64,000 nucleotides of DNA from Anaerolineaceae bacterium. Lineage in GTDB: Bacteria > Chloroflexota > Anaerolineae > Anaerolineales > Anaerolineaceae. A program made the position numbers and the translations under genes. A model generated the notes under the pieces. The model was not told the origin of the DNA and ran no database searches. It was given only the letters and a program-made list of their open reading frames with translations. Below, in pieces: positions 43,537 to 52,699 of this stretch. Each line of letters begins with the position of its first letter. Position 1 is the first letter of the stretch. The stretch is from contig JAJUGU010000002.1 of assembly GCA_029265815.1 (NCBI GenBank), positions 124,001 to 188,000 of the forward strand, written 5' to 3'.

Positions 43537-43542
43537 ATTTTA
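43537..43542 (-). promoter_or_regulatory. -10 box 6 nt from the GTG of the membrane protein gene
   Basis: TAAAAT on the minus strand; GTGACT 16 nt further upstream is a fair -35. Candidate leaderless start. Confidence 0.5.
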
Positions 43543-43601
43543 CCTTATCCCGTTATCGAGTCACGAATTTTGATCGAACCATCTAAGGTAATATATCGGT
43601 A

Positions 43602-43610
43602 TGGTAAAAT
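43602..43610 (+). promoter_or_regulatory. extended -10 promoter of the gyrB-linked membrane protein gene
   Basis: TGG-TAAAAT (43602-43610), 10 nt before ATG 43621, without Shine-Dalgarno. The leader would be only a few nucleotides, or about 15 nt if ATG 43633 is used. Confidence 0.5.
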
Positions 43611-43620
43611 TATCATTCGT

Positions 43621-44646
43621 ATGAAAACCGATATGAATATCTTATCCGAAAGACCGCCAAGATTGTTTGCTACCCTGGTAAAAGGTTTTAACCTGGTAGC
43701 CTCAAAGGTATACCTGATCTTGATCCCTGTTGTAGTGGATCTTGTTCTCTGGTTGGGGCCAAAGCTGCGTGTCAGAGACCTCTTTTTGCCATATCTAAAC
43801 GCATTTACAGCAAATATGTTAAAAATCAGCCCCAAAGAACTGGTTGAGACTGTAAAAGCCTCGAATACATTGTGGAATACGTTGTTAGAGCAATTTAACC
43901 TGTTCACCACTATCCGAACACTTCCGATTGGAGTCCCCAGCTTGATCGCGCGCGAATCACCGATTACTACGCCTTTTGGTAATCCCTGGTTGATAGAGAC
44001 TCCATCCTTGCGAATCGGGATTGCCATTTTTGGTGTTTTGTTGATGATAGGGTTTTTCTTAGGAACCGTGTATTTCAATGCGCTTTCACGGAGTTCAAAT
44101 CCTGAACTGGAAAAATTTGAGTGGAAACGTTTGTTTACCCAATATGCTCAAACGCTGCTACTTTTTGCGATTTTAATCGCAGTGATGATCATGATTGCTA
44201 TTCCAGTATTTGTTTTGATTTCCATCTTCACTTTGATCAACGCGGCCATTGGGCAATTCTTTTTGATGGTGCTTATCTTTATTGGTTTATGGATCCTTGT
44301 TCCGCTGGTGTTTTCACCGCACGGTATCTTCGCGCTTGACCAGAAAGCTTTTCCATCGATGCTGCTTTCGATGAGAATGGTCAGGTTCTTTCTGCCTGGA
44401 ACTGGCATGTTTGTTGTGGTATGTGCTTTAATCAGTGAAGGTCTGAATTTCCTTTGGACTGTTCCACCCTCCACCTCATGGCTAACACTGCTGGGAATTG
44501 GTGGGCACGCTTTCATCGTCACCGCATTGATCGCTTCAAGTTTCCTGTATTTTCGTGAAGGGCTAGGCTGGATGAAGTTCAACATCCAAAAAATGGCTGA
44601 AGCAAAAAGCAAGTATGAAAATGGAGGTAATCCCGTTGAACAATAA
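43621..44646 (+). CDS. integral membrane protein upstream of gyrB, unrecognised
   Basis: 341 residues from ATG 43621 (ATG 43633 is possible). The frame is open back to 43513 but that part overlaps the divergent gene. About six membrane segments: one near 30-48 after [17 protein letters not shown], then a soluble stretch (about 50-130), and clustered segments to residue 320. [21 protein letters not shown] suggests distant similarity to DUF4013-like or YihY-like multi-pass proteins, but this is not secure. Its last codons overlap the start of gyrB. Confidence 0.75.
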   Translation: MKTDMNILSERPPRLFATLVKGFNLVASKVYLILIPVVVDLVLWLGPKLRVRDLFLPYLNAFTANMLKISPKELVETVKASNTLWNTLLEQFNLFTTIRTLPIGVPSLIARESPITTPFGNPWLIETPSLRIGIAIFGVLLMIGFFLGTVYFNALSRSSNPELEKFEWKRLFTQYAQTLLLFAILIAVMIMIAIPVFVLISIFTLINAAIGQFFLMVLIFIGLWILVPLVFSPHGIFALDQKAFPSMLLSMRMVRFFLPGTGMFVVVCALISEGLNFLWTVPPSTSWLTLLGIGGHAFIVTALIASSFLYFREGLGWMKFNIQKMAEAKSKYENGGNPVEQ

Positions 44647-46555
44647 CTTATCCAGTTATAGTGCAAAAGATATCCAGGTTCTGGAAGGATTGGAAGCAGT
44701 CCGCAGGCGTCCGGGCATGTACGTAGGTGGTACGGACCTTAAAGCGCTTCACCACCTGGTGTATGAAGTGGTGGATAACTCCATCGATGAAGCGTTAGCC
44801 GGTGCCTGCACTCGCATTGATATCACCATTCATCCAGACAGCAGTGTTACCGTGATGGATAATGGCCGCGGGATTCCGGTAGATATCCATCCTGAAAAAC
44901 AAAAATCAGCCCTCGAAGTGGTGATGACCGTTCTGCACGCAGGCGGAAAGTTTGGTCATACGTCTTACAAGGTGTCAGGCGGACTTCACGGTGTGGGTGT
45001 TTCAGCAGTAAACGCGCTCTCTGAATGGTGCGAGGTGCGGGTCTGCCATGACGGGCAGGAATATTTTCAACGTTACCAGAGGGGCATTCCACAGGAGCCG
45101 GTGAAGGCGATTGGTAAATGCCCGCCTAATAAAACAGGCACGACCACTACTTTCAAATTTGACCGTGAAATCTTCAAAGGCGATATTGATTTCAAATTCG
45201 AAACTCTCACCCAGCGCCTGCGTGAAATGGCGTTTGTTACCCGCAATGTTTTGATCAAGCTCATTGATGAACGCCCGCCTGAAAAAGAAACCAGTTTTCT
45301 TTTTGAAGGTGGTATCAATTCATTCGTACGCTATATCAACCGAAACCGCGAAGTGCTTCACCCGGTTTATTACGCTGAGAAAGAGATCGATAATATTGGG
45401 ATCGAAGTTGCGGTTCAATTCACTGATTCTTACAACGAGTCGGTCTTTTCTTTTGCCAATACGATCAATACCATAGATGGCGGCACACACCTCACCGGTC
45501 TGCGCACGGCGATCACCCGCGTGATCAATGATTATGCCCGGCGCACCAACCTTCTCAAAGACGTCGACCCCAACTTCACAGGTGACGACACCCGCGAAGG
45601 CATGACCGCTATTGTCAGCATCAAGCACCCTGATCCTCAGTTCGAAAGCCAGACCAAAGTCAAGTTGATGAACCCCGAGGTGCAGACTTACGTGCAACAG
45701 GTTGTGGGCGAGTCTTTCACAGCCTTTCTCGAAGAGAACCCTGCCGCGGCGAAAGCCATCGTTCAAAAATGTCTGACATCAGCGCGCGCCCGCGACGCAG
45801 CCCGCAAGGCGCGTGATCTAGTCATTCGAAAGTCTGCGCTCGAATCGCTTACGCTACCAGGCAAGCTGGCCGACTGCTCTGACAAAGACAACAATAAAAC
45901 GGAGATGTTCATCGTAGAAGGTAACTCGGCAGGCGGATCAGCCAAACAGGGACGCGATCGCCACTTTCAGGCAATTCTTCCGCTGCGAGGAAAGATCCTC
46001 AATACCGAACGCGCCAGGCTGGATAAAATCCTGGGCAACGAAGAGATCAAAGCCATGATTTCCGCGCTTGGTACAGGCATCGGTGACAATTTTGACATCA
46101 AGAACCTGCGCTATGGCAAGGTGATCATCATGACGGATGCGGATGTTGATGGCAGCCATATCCGCACACTTCTGCTGACCTTCTTCTTCCGATACATGGT
46201 CCAGTTGATCGAGAACGGACATGTGTTCATTGCCCAGCCGCCGCTTTATAAAGTGTCTCACAAGGGGCAAGTCCATTACGCTTACACTGATGCTGATAAG
46301 GATGCTTACTTGAAGGAACTGGGTCCAGCAGCCGAGAAAGCAACCCTGCAGCGCTATAAAGGTCTGGGTGAGATGAACCCATCGCAGTTGTGGGAGACGA
46401 CGATGAACCCCGAAACCCGCACCCTGCTTCAAGTATCTGTGGAAGACGGAGCGGCAGCAGACCGAACCTTTGATATGTTAATGGGCTCAGCCGTTCCACC
46501 ACGAACGAGATTCATCACCACCCATGCCCACGCAGTGAAAAATCTGGATATCTAA
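44636..46555 (+). CDS. gyrB: DNA gyrase subunit B
   Basis: 639 residues. The start is taken as TTG 44636: GGAGG (44623-44627) lies 8 nt upstream and the protein then begins with the usual [20 protein letters not shown]. An ATG at 44615 is in frame but precedes that site. GHKL ATPase landmarks: [25 protein letters not shown] and [21 protein letters not shown] landmarks: [17 protein letters not shown] (about 428) and [17 protein letters not shown] (about 503). The C-terminal [19 protein letters not shown] closes it. The first TOPRIM motif has Asn where nearly all gyrases have Asp (EGDSAGG). gyrA is not adjacent. Confidence 0.95.
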   Translation: MNNNLSSYSAKDIQVLEGLEAVRRRPGMYVGGTDLKALHHLVYEVVDNSIDEALAGACTRIDITIHPDSSVTVMDNGRGIPVDIHPEKQKSALEVVMTVLHAGGKFGHTSYKVSGGLHGVGVSAVNALSEWCEVRVCHDGQEYFQRYQRGIPQEPVKAIGKCPPNKTGTTTTFKFDREIFKGDIDFKFETLTQRLREMAFVTRNVLIKLIDERPPEKETSFLFEGGINSFVRYINRNREVLHPVYYAEKEIDNIGIEVAVQFTDSYNESVFSFANTINTIDGGTHLTGLRTAITRVINDYARRTNLLKDVDPNFTGDDTREGMTAIVSIKHPDPQFESQTKVKLMNPEVQTYVQQVVGESFTAFLEENPAAAKAIVQKCLTSARARDAARKARDLVIRKSALESLTLPGKLADCSDKDNNKTEMFIVEGNSAGGSAKQGRDRHFQAILPLRGKILNTERARLDKILGNEEIKAMISALGTGIGDNFDIKNLRYGKVIIMTDADVDGSHIRTLLLTFFFRYMVQLIENGHVFIAQPPLYKVSHKGQVHYAYTDADKDAYLKELGPAAEKATLQRYKGLGEMNPSQLWETTMNPETRTLLQVSVEDGAAADRTFDMLMGSAVPPRTRFITTHAHAVKNLDI

Positions 46556-46559
46556 TGTA

Positions 46560-46588
46560 AAAACTCCCGAACCAGGTTCGGGAGTTTT
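46560..46588 (+). terminator. gyrB terminator
   Basis: Perfect 13-bp stem AAAACTCCCGAAC / GTTCGGGAGTTTT (46560-46572 / 46576-46588) with a 3-nt loop, immediately after the gyrB stop. Confidence 0.88.
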
Positions 46589-46823
46589 CGACTGAGCGGG
46601 TAAGGGTGCAGCAAAACATCCTATACATAAACACTGCTGCAAGTAACCATAAATCATCGATTGATCGATATATGCAGTGCTTACCACTAAACGCATCTTT
46701 TTGTGGCATCAATGCATTTTTATAAGCCGTTTGGCGAGTTTTGAAATATTATTTATACTTGTATTGAAACGGGTATAAAGGTTTTTGATCTTCGTTGATG
46801 CTGGGTAATCACTGGTGTGGGAT

Positions 46824-47675
46824 ATGGGAGAAAAACGGATTAGACCGGTTATAAAAGTAATTGAACCCTTACGGATGTCCGACGGAGTAGGGGTCAAAGT
46901 GCGGCGCAGCATTGGTACGCCGAGTTTGAGTTATCTGGACCCTTTTTTACAGTTTGATCATTTTGGATCACGGAACCCTGAAGAATATCAGCGAGGGTTC
47001 CCCATGCACCCGCACCGCGGTCTTGAAACGATCACATACGTGCTGGCGGGAAAGGTGAAATATAAAGACAACCTGGGGAAAAAGGAAGAAATCATAACCG
47101 GTGATGTACAATGGATAACAGCCGGGCGCGGCGTCATCCACGAAGAGATGCCGCAGGGAATCGGGAATCACATGGAAGCATTTCACTTGTGGGTGAACCT
47201 GCCAGCCAGCTTAAAGATGTGCCCTCCTCGGTTTCAGGAGATCAAGGATGCAAAGATTCCGTGGATGAATCCCATGAAAGGAGTTACTGTGCGCCTCATC
47301 GCTGGGCAAATTGGCGATGTTGTTGGCCCGGGGACTGGGATGGCAGGCAACCTTCTGCTGATGGATATTACAGTTGATTGTGATCATGTGTTTCATTATG
47401 AAATTCAGCATGACCTTACAGCCTTCGCTTATATTTTCAAAGGCAGCGGTGAATATTGCGGAACGAATATTGAACCTCTACGCATGGTGGTTTTTGGTGA
47501 AGGGGATTATGTATCAATAAAGGGCGGGCTGCAGAGAACGCGTTCTTTACTTGTTGCCGGAAAACCTCTTGGCGAACCGGTGGCCAGATTTGGGCCACTG
47601 GTGATGAATACCAATGAAGAGATCGAGCAAACACTTCGCGAAATCCGAAATCAAACATTCCCAAATTCAAAATGA
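46824..47675 (+). CDS. pirin family protein (quercetinase-like cupin)
   Basis: 283 residues from ATG 46824; a GTG at 46815 is an alternative, and neither has a good ribosome site. The bicupin pirin pattern is clear: FDHFGSRNPEEYQRGFPMHP with HPHRGLETITYVLAG (metal His), then VQWITAGRGVIHEEMP (third His and Glu), and HLWVNLPASLKMCPPRFQE. Pirins bind iron; some cleave quercetin with oxygen, others act as redox or transcription cofactors. The true role here cannot be told. The next gene is 16 nt away. Confidence 0.92.
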   Translation: MGEKRIRPVIKVIEPLRMSDGVGVKVRRSIGTPSLSYLDPFLQFDHFGSRNPEEYQRGFPMHPHRGLETITYVLAGKVKYKDNLGKKEEIITGDVQWITAGRGVIHEEMPQGIGNHMEAFHLWVNLPASLKMCPPRFQEIKDAKIPWMNPMKGVTVRLIAGQIGDVVGPGTGMAGNLLLMDITVDCDHVFHYEIQHDLTAFAYIFKGSGEYCGTNIEPLRMVVFGEGDYVSIKGGLQRTRSLLVAGKPLGEPVARFGPLVMNTNEEIEQTLREIRNQTFPNSK

Positions 47676-47691
47676 AGAAAGGTAACTGGAT

Positions 47692-48795
47692 ATGACTGAT
47701 GAGCGAATTACAAAGCTGGCTGATGTTCTGGTAAATTATTCTACCAGAGTAAAACCAGGCGATTGGGTGCATGTAGAAGCTGAAGTTCCAGGTCTACCCC
47801 TTGCTGTTGAAGTAGTGGCCTCTGCCACCAAAGCAGGTGCACGGGTAACCTACAACCTGAGCAGTCAATCTATCCTTCAGGCTTTTTTGAGAAATGCTAA
47901 CGATGACCAGCTGGCTTTTGGCAATCCGCTGGCGTTGAAAATGATCAGCGAAGCAGATGTGGCCATTTTTATCATGGCACCAGAAAATACCCGCAGTCTC
48001 AAGGGGATCGACCCTGCAAAGTTGCAGGCGTTTAGCAGAGGCAGAAGAGAGTGGCATGAAGTTTATATGCAGCGCTCTGCCAGCGGCGATCTGCGCTGGA
48101 CGCTGACGAATTTCCCTACCCAGGCATTGGCTCAAGATGCCGACATGAGTTTAGAGGATTATGAAGATTTCGTCTATGGTGCGACATTTGTAGATACCAA
48201 TGATCCAATCGCTGAATGGGAAAAGATTCGCATTGATCAAGAGCGGCTGGTGCAATGGTTGAGCGGAAAAAAAGATATTATCATCCGCGGGCCGAACGTG
48301 GATATCAAGATGTCAGTGGATGGCCGAAAGTTTATTAATTCATACGGTGACCTGAACATGCCCAGCGGTGAGGTTTACACCAGCCCCGTTGAAGATTCTG
48401 TCAATGGTTGGGTGAAGTTCACTTACCCCGCTATTTACCAGGGTCGTGAGGTGGATGGAGTTTATCTCGAATTCAAAGACGGCAAGGTAGTGAAAGCCAC
48501 TGCCGAGAAAGATGAAGAATTTTTAATCAAGATGCTCGATACTGACGAAGGAGCGCGTAGACTGGGTGAACTCGGAATAGGGACGAACTACGGGATCCGA
48601 CAGTTCACGCGCGATATTCTGTTTGATGAGAAGATCGGTGGCACTTTCCATCTGGCCGTGGGAAGCGGATTTGAGGAAGCGGGAGGCAAGAATACATCGG
48701 CTATACACTGGGATTTGATCTGCGATGCACGAACTGACACTAAGATGCTGATCGACGGAGAAGTGTTTTATAAAAATGGTAAGATTCTGATCTGA
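47692..48795 (+). CDS. M29 family aminopeptidase (AmpS/thermophilic aminopeptidase type)
   Basis: 367 residues, the usual length for M29. RITKLADVLVNYSTRVKPGDWVHV opens the protein in family fashion (given in part). Metal-ligand segments toward the C-terminus are NMPSGEVYTSP (Glu), the LGELGIGTN stretch with a following DEKIGGTFHLAVGSGF (His) and NTSAIHWDLICD (His, Asp). It removes N-terminal residues from peptides with two Co/Zn ions, and would help use peptides as food. GAAAGG precedes the ATG; it probably shares a transcript with the pirin gene. Confidence 0.92.
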   Translation: MTDERITKLADVLVNYSTRVKPGDWVHVEAEVPGLPLAVEVVASATKAGARVTYNLSSQSILQAFLRNANDDQLAFGNPLALKMISEADVAIFIMAPENTRSLKGIDPAKLQAFSRGRREWHEVYMQRSASGDLRWTLTNFPTQALAQDADMSLEDYEDFVYGATFVDTNDPIAEWEKIRIDQERLVQWLSGKKDIIIRGPNVDIKMSVDGRKFINSYGDLNMPSGEVYTSPVEDSVNGWVKFTYPAIYQGREVDGVYLEFKDGKVVKATAEKDEEFLIKMLDTDEGARRLGELGIGTNYGIRQFTRDILFDEKIGGTFHLAVGSGFEEAGGKNTSAIHWDLICDARTDTKMLIDGEVFYKNGKILI

Positions 48796-48832
48796 GTTTC
48801 CTGTTTCTAATTCTTTACTTGGGTTCTAAGAA

Positions 48833-48874
48833 AGAAAAGACCGGGTTCACAATTTATTGAAGCCGGTCTTTTCT
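48833..48874. terminator. bidirectional terminator between convergent genes
   Basis: Perfect 12-bp arms AGAAAAGACCGG / CCGGTCTTTTCT (48833-48844 / 48863-48874) around an 18-nt loop between the aminopeptidase and the DUF3048 gene. Confidence 0.8.
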
Positions 48875-48893
48875 AATTAGGACAATTTTCAGA

Positions 48894-50105
48894 TCAAGGA
48901 ACTCCTAATACGACGCGCCAAACACCGTTGCCTTCATCTTTAATCGCTGAATTCAAACCGGTGATGTGGATCCAGGTGTTGCCTGGCTGCAATTCGAAGG
49001 GGTTGCCCTCTTTAACAAAGAACTGGATGGGGGTTTCGTATTCTGATTTAAAGGTAGCTTCATACATTTGACCATCTCTGAAGATCAACGCGCTGCCTTT
49101 CTTACCGGCAATGTGAATTTCGTGTAAGGTATCTGTATCGCTAAGCGATTCGATCTCGGCGAAGATTACAATGATATTCGAAAATTCCAATTGCTTTTCA
49201 GTCAGGCGATCGGTCAATGGAACCAGGATCACATCGCCGTCAGGTTCGACATCTTCGATCCAGCGCAGGTATTTTCGAGTATCTGGATTATATTTCCAAT
49301 TCGCCAGATTCTTACTGCTGAACTGCATGGTGAATTCGGTACCTTGTTCTCCACCAGATGGCGCGATGGTATTGAATGCCATGCCATCAAGGTTCTGTCG
49401 GGTGTTATCTGAGTTGTTTCTTGCAGCATAATACTTGGACATTTCTGCTGTATTGGCAAAAACGCTGGTGACAGTTTGAGGTTCGGTAATGCTGCAGATC
49501 GCCGGGCAGGTATTGGGGCCGCCCGAGATGGTGCGGCTGTAGCCCAGGTAACTCAGGATTTCTGAATAAACTGGCGGCCAGGCATATTCCAAACCAAGGA
49601 TACCCTGATACATAGGCACCAGCCAGCGGTCAATCAGGCGACCCGAACGGATCGGCCCTACCTGAGAGGCGTCTTGTCCATAGAATAAGGCGATAAAGCG
49701 ATTGCCGCCTTCACCGGTGTAATAATCAAAGACGATATCGGCGAATGAAAGCCCGGCGTGTGGGCGGCCTTCTCGTGGGTAATTGGATACTTTGATCATT
49801 ACCGGCCGACGGTTGAGGATGGCTGGATCATCTACGGTGAGGCCAGTTAAGGGGTTGACGTTATCTGGAAAGTTGGTTGGCCCGTATTGAACTATCACCT
49901 GGGTAGGTGTCATAGTTGGCTGCGGTGTGGGGGTTTTTGAGGGTGTAGGTGTAGCGGTTGGAGCAGCGGTTAGCGTTTGTGCAACGGCTCTTTCCAACGC
50001 TGACTGCTGGTCTTCCGGTGAGTTCGAACCCTGACAACCTGACAGTGCAAGCGCCAGTAACAAACCCGCAGCAAGCAGTATGATGAATTTGGATTGTTTG
50101 ATCAT
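48894..50105 (-). CDS. DUF3048 lipoprotein (YerB-like)
   Basis: 403 residues from ATG 50105, with GGGAG upstream and a compact signal peptide ending LSGC (Cys24); an earlier ATG at 50156 would add 17 residues before the signal. A Thr/Pro linker (TPTPSKTPTPQPT) follows. The DUF3048 domain shows NPLTGLTVDDPAILNRRPVM, KVSNYPREGRPHAGLSFADI, YYTGEGGNRFIALFYG and VGPIRSGRLID. The family is surface-exposed in Gram-positive bacteria and Chloroflexi; no enzyme activity is known to me. A WD40-like lipoprotein gene lies just upstream on the same strand. Confidence 0.9.
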   Translation of the reverse strand: MIKQSKFIILLAAGLLLALALSGCQGSNSPEDQQSALERAVAQTLTAAPTATPTPSKTPTPQPTMTPTQVIVQYGPTNFPDNVNPLTGLTVDDPAILNRRPVMIKVSNYPREGRPHAGLSFADIVFDYYTGEGGNRFIALFYGQDASQVGPIRSGRLIDRWLVPMYQGILGLEYAWPPVYSEILSYLGYSRTISGGPNTCPAICSITEPQTVTSVFANTAEMSKYYAARNNSDNTRQNLDGMAFNTIAPSGGEQGTEFTMQFSSKNLANWKYNPDTRKYLRWIEDVEPDGDVILVPLTDRLTEKQLEFSNIIVIFAEIESLSDTDTLHEIHIAGKKGSALIFRDGQMYEATFKSEYETPIQFFVKEGNPFELQPGNTWIHITGLNSAIKDEGNGVWRVVLGVP

Positions 50106-50214
50106 TTTCAATTTACTCCCTATCTTACTCATATCGATACCGATAATCTTGCGCATGTGAAAAAATTATACTGTCATTATCAACTTTATTAATATCTGAT
50201 TTATGATCATGTTG

Positions 50215-51588
50215 CTATCGATTGATGGTGAATACAATTGATCCACTGGTGATGAGTGTTGAATAGATCACGCCAGTAGGGCTATCCACTGTTCCCAACA
50301 ATAACTTCCATCCTCCTTCAGGGCCAGATACGCCAATGAAGCGGCTGTCATCTATCCATTCCACGGTTCGCACATTGGAGAAATCAGGCAATAATTGCGG
50401 AGCCTGCCCTTGCTGGCCGATGTATGCGCCAGAATCGCTGTCATAATAATAAAATTTTGTGCTATCTGTTGACCATGCGACAGGGCCGGCAAAGAAGCTT
50501 CCGACTGCATACTCAATAGCATCCGTGCCATCGAGATTTGACAGGTTGAGGGCATATTGGCCGTTAGCAAGAGGATCGGGCTGAGTCAGGTAGAGGATCT
50601 TGCTCAAATCTGGGGATATGAAGGCAAAACCACCAGGCGAATATGTCATTTTATGGCTAAAGGTCATTTCACCTGAGAGACCATCAGCTGATACCCGCCA
50701 TACAGTGGAGTCTTCCACACTATCTGTAAAAGGATCTTTTGGAGGTACGGCTGCAGCTAGCGTTTGACTGTCAGCAGACCAGACCGGAGAGGCTACCCAG
50801 GCATATTCTGAAGCTGTGTTGACAAATTCGTATGCCAGAACCTTACGTTTTAGTGTACTGCCGTTGAGGTTGAAGATCTCAATCCCTTCAGGTAGTGAAA
50901 TCGCTACCATGCTGCCATCAGGTGAGATGGTGTATCTGAAAGACCATGTATCAGCAATGGTGATGGGCGCGGAGACAGAACCATCATCTGCATTAATGAG
51001 ATAAAGGTTTTCACCTGTGGCATAACCTGGACCTTCGAAAACAATGCGTGTATTCATAACAATTACATGAGAGTTGGGAAGCCACTCAACCTGGTTGGGG
51101 ATCGAAGATAAGGCATCAACGGGCCTCGGAAAAGCGGCAAATTCTTCGGCAGTGATAAGAGTGCGCAAGCCCGTTCCGTCAGAATTGACTACATCCAGTG
51201 AATAAGTGGTTTCGTCAGCAGACCGCGCGAGCGCTACCAGTGTACCGTCAGGAGAGACATACGCAGCATGCACGTCACCGGTGGTTGTAAGTTGGCTGGG
51301 CGTATTGAGGTATTCGTTCCAATAATACGCGTTACCGTCGGGGGCAACGAACGCCACACTCAGAGGCGCAGCCTCTGGAATAGCAGAGGGCTTAATGAAT
51401 TCGGGTGTCGGGGTTGGAAATCCTTCAGTGCCTGAATTGGCTGCCATGGCGGTGAGAGATGCAACGGTAAACGAGGCCACGGTTTCAGCTGAAGGTTCGC
51501 TGTTGATGAAGGGTAGATTACAGGCAGTTGCTGCTGTTGCGAGGAAAACCAGGGTGATCAAGATGGGTGCAAGCCTTCGAGTGGACAT
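50215..51588 (-). CDS. lipoprotein with TolB/WD40-like beta-propeller repeats
   Basis: 457 residues. Signal peptide with lipobox TATAC (Cys23). From about residue 75 to the end are repeated propeller blades of the PD40 kind: AYVSPDGTLVALARSADETT, YTISPDGSMVAISLPEGIEI, PVWSADSQTLAAAVP, AFISPDLSKILYLTQP and VAWSTDSTKFYYYDSDSGAY. GGAG precedes the ATG. Such proteins bind proteins or glycans at the cell surface; no catalytic residues were found. The gap to the DUF3048 gene is about 110 nt. Confidence 0.87.
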   Translation of the reverse strand: MSTRRLAPILITLVFLATAATACNLPFINSEPSAETVASFTVASLTAMAANSGTEGFPTPTPEFIKPSAIPEAAPLSVAFVAPDGNAYYWNEYLNTPSQLTTTGDVHAAYVSPDGTLVALARSADETTYSLDVVNSDGTGLRTLITAEEFAAFPRPVDALSSIPNQVEWLPNSHVIVMNTRIVFEGPGYATGENLYLINADDGSVSAPITIADTWSFRYTISPDGSMVAISLPEGIEIFNLNGSTLKRKVLAYEFVNTASEYAWVASPVWSADSQTLAAAVPPKDPFTDSVEDSTVWRVSADGLSGEMTFSHKMTYSPGGFAFISPDLSKILYLTQPDPLANGQYALNLSNLDGTDAIEYAVGSFFAGPVAWSTDSTKFYYYDSDSGAYIGQQGQAPQLLPDFSNVRTVEWIDDSRFIGVSGPEGGWKLLLGTVDSPTGVIYSTLITSGSIVFTINR

Positions 51589-51757
51589 ATCCGTTTCTCC
51601 TGAAAATTTCCAAATTAGACTTAAATACTCCTAAAATTATAACCAATGATATTAAAATTTCAAACAACCTGTTCGAAGGTATTTACGCTGATGAATCAAA
51701 AAAGCAGGACCGAACTTAATTTCAGCCCTGCTTCGATCATTGATCTTAAGTCAATAA

Positions 51758-52642
51758 TTACCCGATCAAAAAACCGATGCCCATCAGTAAGGGTGTGATC
51801 AGGTTAAGCATCACATTTTGTCCCAGCGAGGGCAGCAGTTTTGGCAGATCATTTGCGTTTTTCAGAGCTCCCTTAACGGCGGGTATGGCGAACACCAGGG
51901 TAACCAATCCCAGCAGCGTCCAGAGCGGGGCAAACCCGAGAAGTACAGCCAGGATCAATGTCAGGTAAGTTCCCACGACAAACAACGTAAAGATCACTGC
52001 ACTGGCTTTTCTGCCGATCAGAATTGGATAATGCTTACGCCCGAATTCCTTGTCGACATCCGCGTCGGGGAACTGGTTGAGGAGCAGCAGGTTGCTGACC
52101 AGGAAAAAGGGGACAAATGATGCTATGAGGGCAGCCCAGGAGAAATGACCGGTCAGTGCAAAATACGTTCCGTTGACCATCAGGGTGCCAAATCCAATCC
52201 CCGGCGACACCAGGCAGAGGGCTGGAACTTTGTTCAGCCAGGGAGTGTAGACGACGATAATCAACAACCCGATCAAACCGAGAAGAAGGATTGGCCAGCC
52301 ATGAATCGTATAAAAAAAGATACCGATCGCAGTGCATATTACCGCAGTGGCAATACCGGTCCACAGGGCGATCTTGGCCTTCGATGGAACCGGTACCAGT
52401 GTGCCGCTGCCGCCGCTGAAGGGAGTGCGGTTGGTTTTCATATCCAGGCCGCTTTTTACGTCTTCGTATTCGTTAAACGCATTGACTCCTCCGTGAGCAA
52501 GGATTCCACCCACGAAGCAAAGGACGGCATACCAGACATTGATGTTGCCATCTGTCCAAATAGCCACAGACATTCCGAGGAAAACGCAAACCACAGCCAG
52601 GGGCAGGAACGGGGGGCGCATCACGCCAATAACATATTTCAT
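51758..52642 (-). CDS. UbiA family prenyltransferase (MenA-like)
   Basis: 294 residues from ATG 52642, which has GGAG 7 nt upstream; the open frame to 52687 lacks such a site. About eight to nine membrane segments. The two Asp-rich motifs are NAFNEYEDVKSGLD (about 66-79) and NQFPDADVDKEFGRKH (about 188-203), which bind prenyl diphosphate and Mg. RTPFSGGSGTLVP between them is typical of the 1,4-dihydroxy-2-naphthoate branch (MenA), suggesting menaquinone synthesis, but other quinone or lipid acceptors are possible. It follows the dinG-like gene by 57 nt. Confidence 0.87.
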   Translation of the reverse strand: MKYVIGVMRPPFLPLAVVCVFLGMSVAIWTDGNINVWYAVLCFVGGILAHGGVNAFNEYEDVKSGLDMKTNRTPFSGGSGTLVPVPSKAKIALWTGIATAVICTAIGIFFYTIHGWPILLLGLIGLLIIVVYTPWLNKVPALCLVSPGIGFGTLMVNGTYFALTGHFSWAALIASFVPFFLVSNLLLLNQFPDADVDKEFGRKHYPILIGRKASAVIFTLFVVGTYLTLILAVLLGFAPLWTLLGLVTLVFAIPAVKGALKNANDLPKLLPSLGQNVMLNLITPLLMGIGFLIG

Positions 52643-52699
52643 AGACTCACTCCTGTCGATAAATTTGTTCTGTGAAGATAATAACACCTGTCAAGTAGA

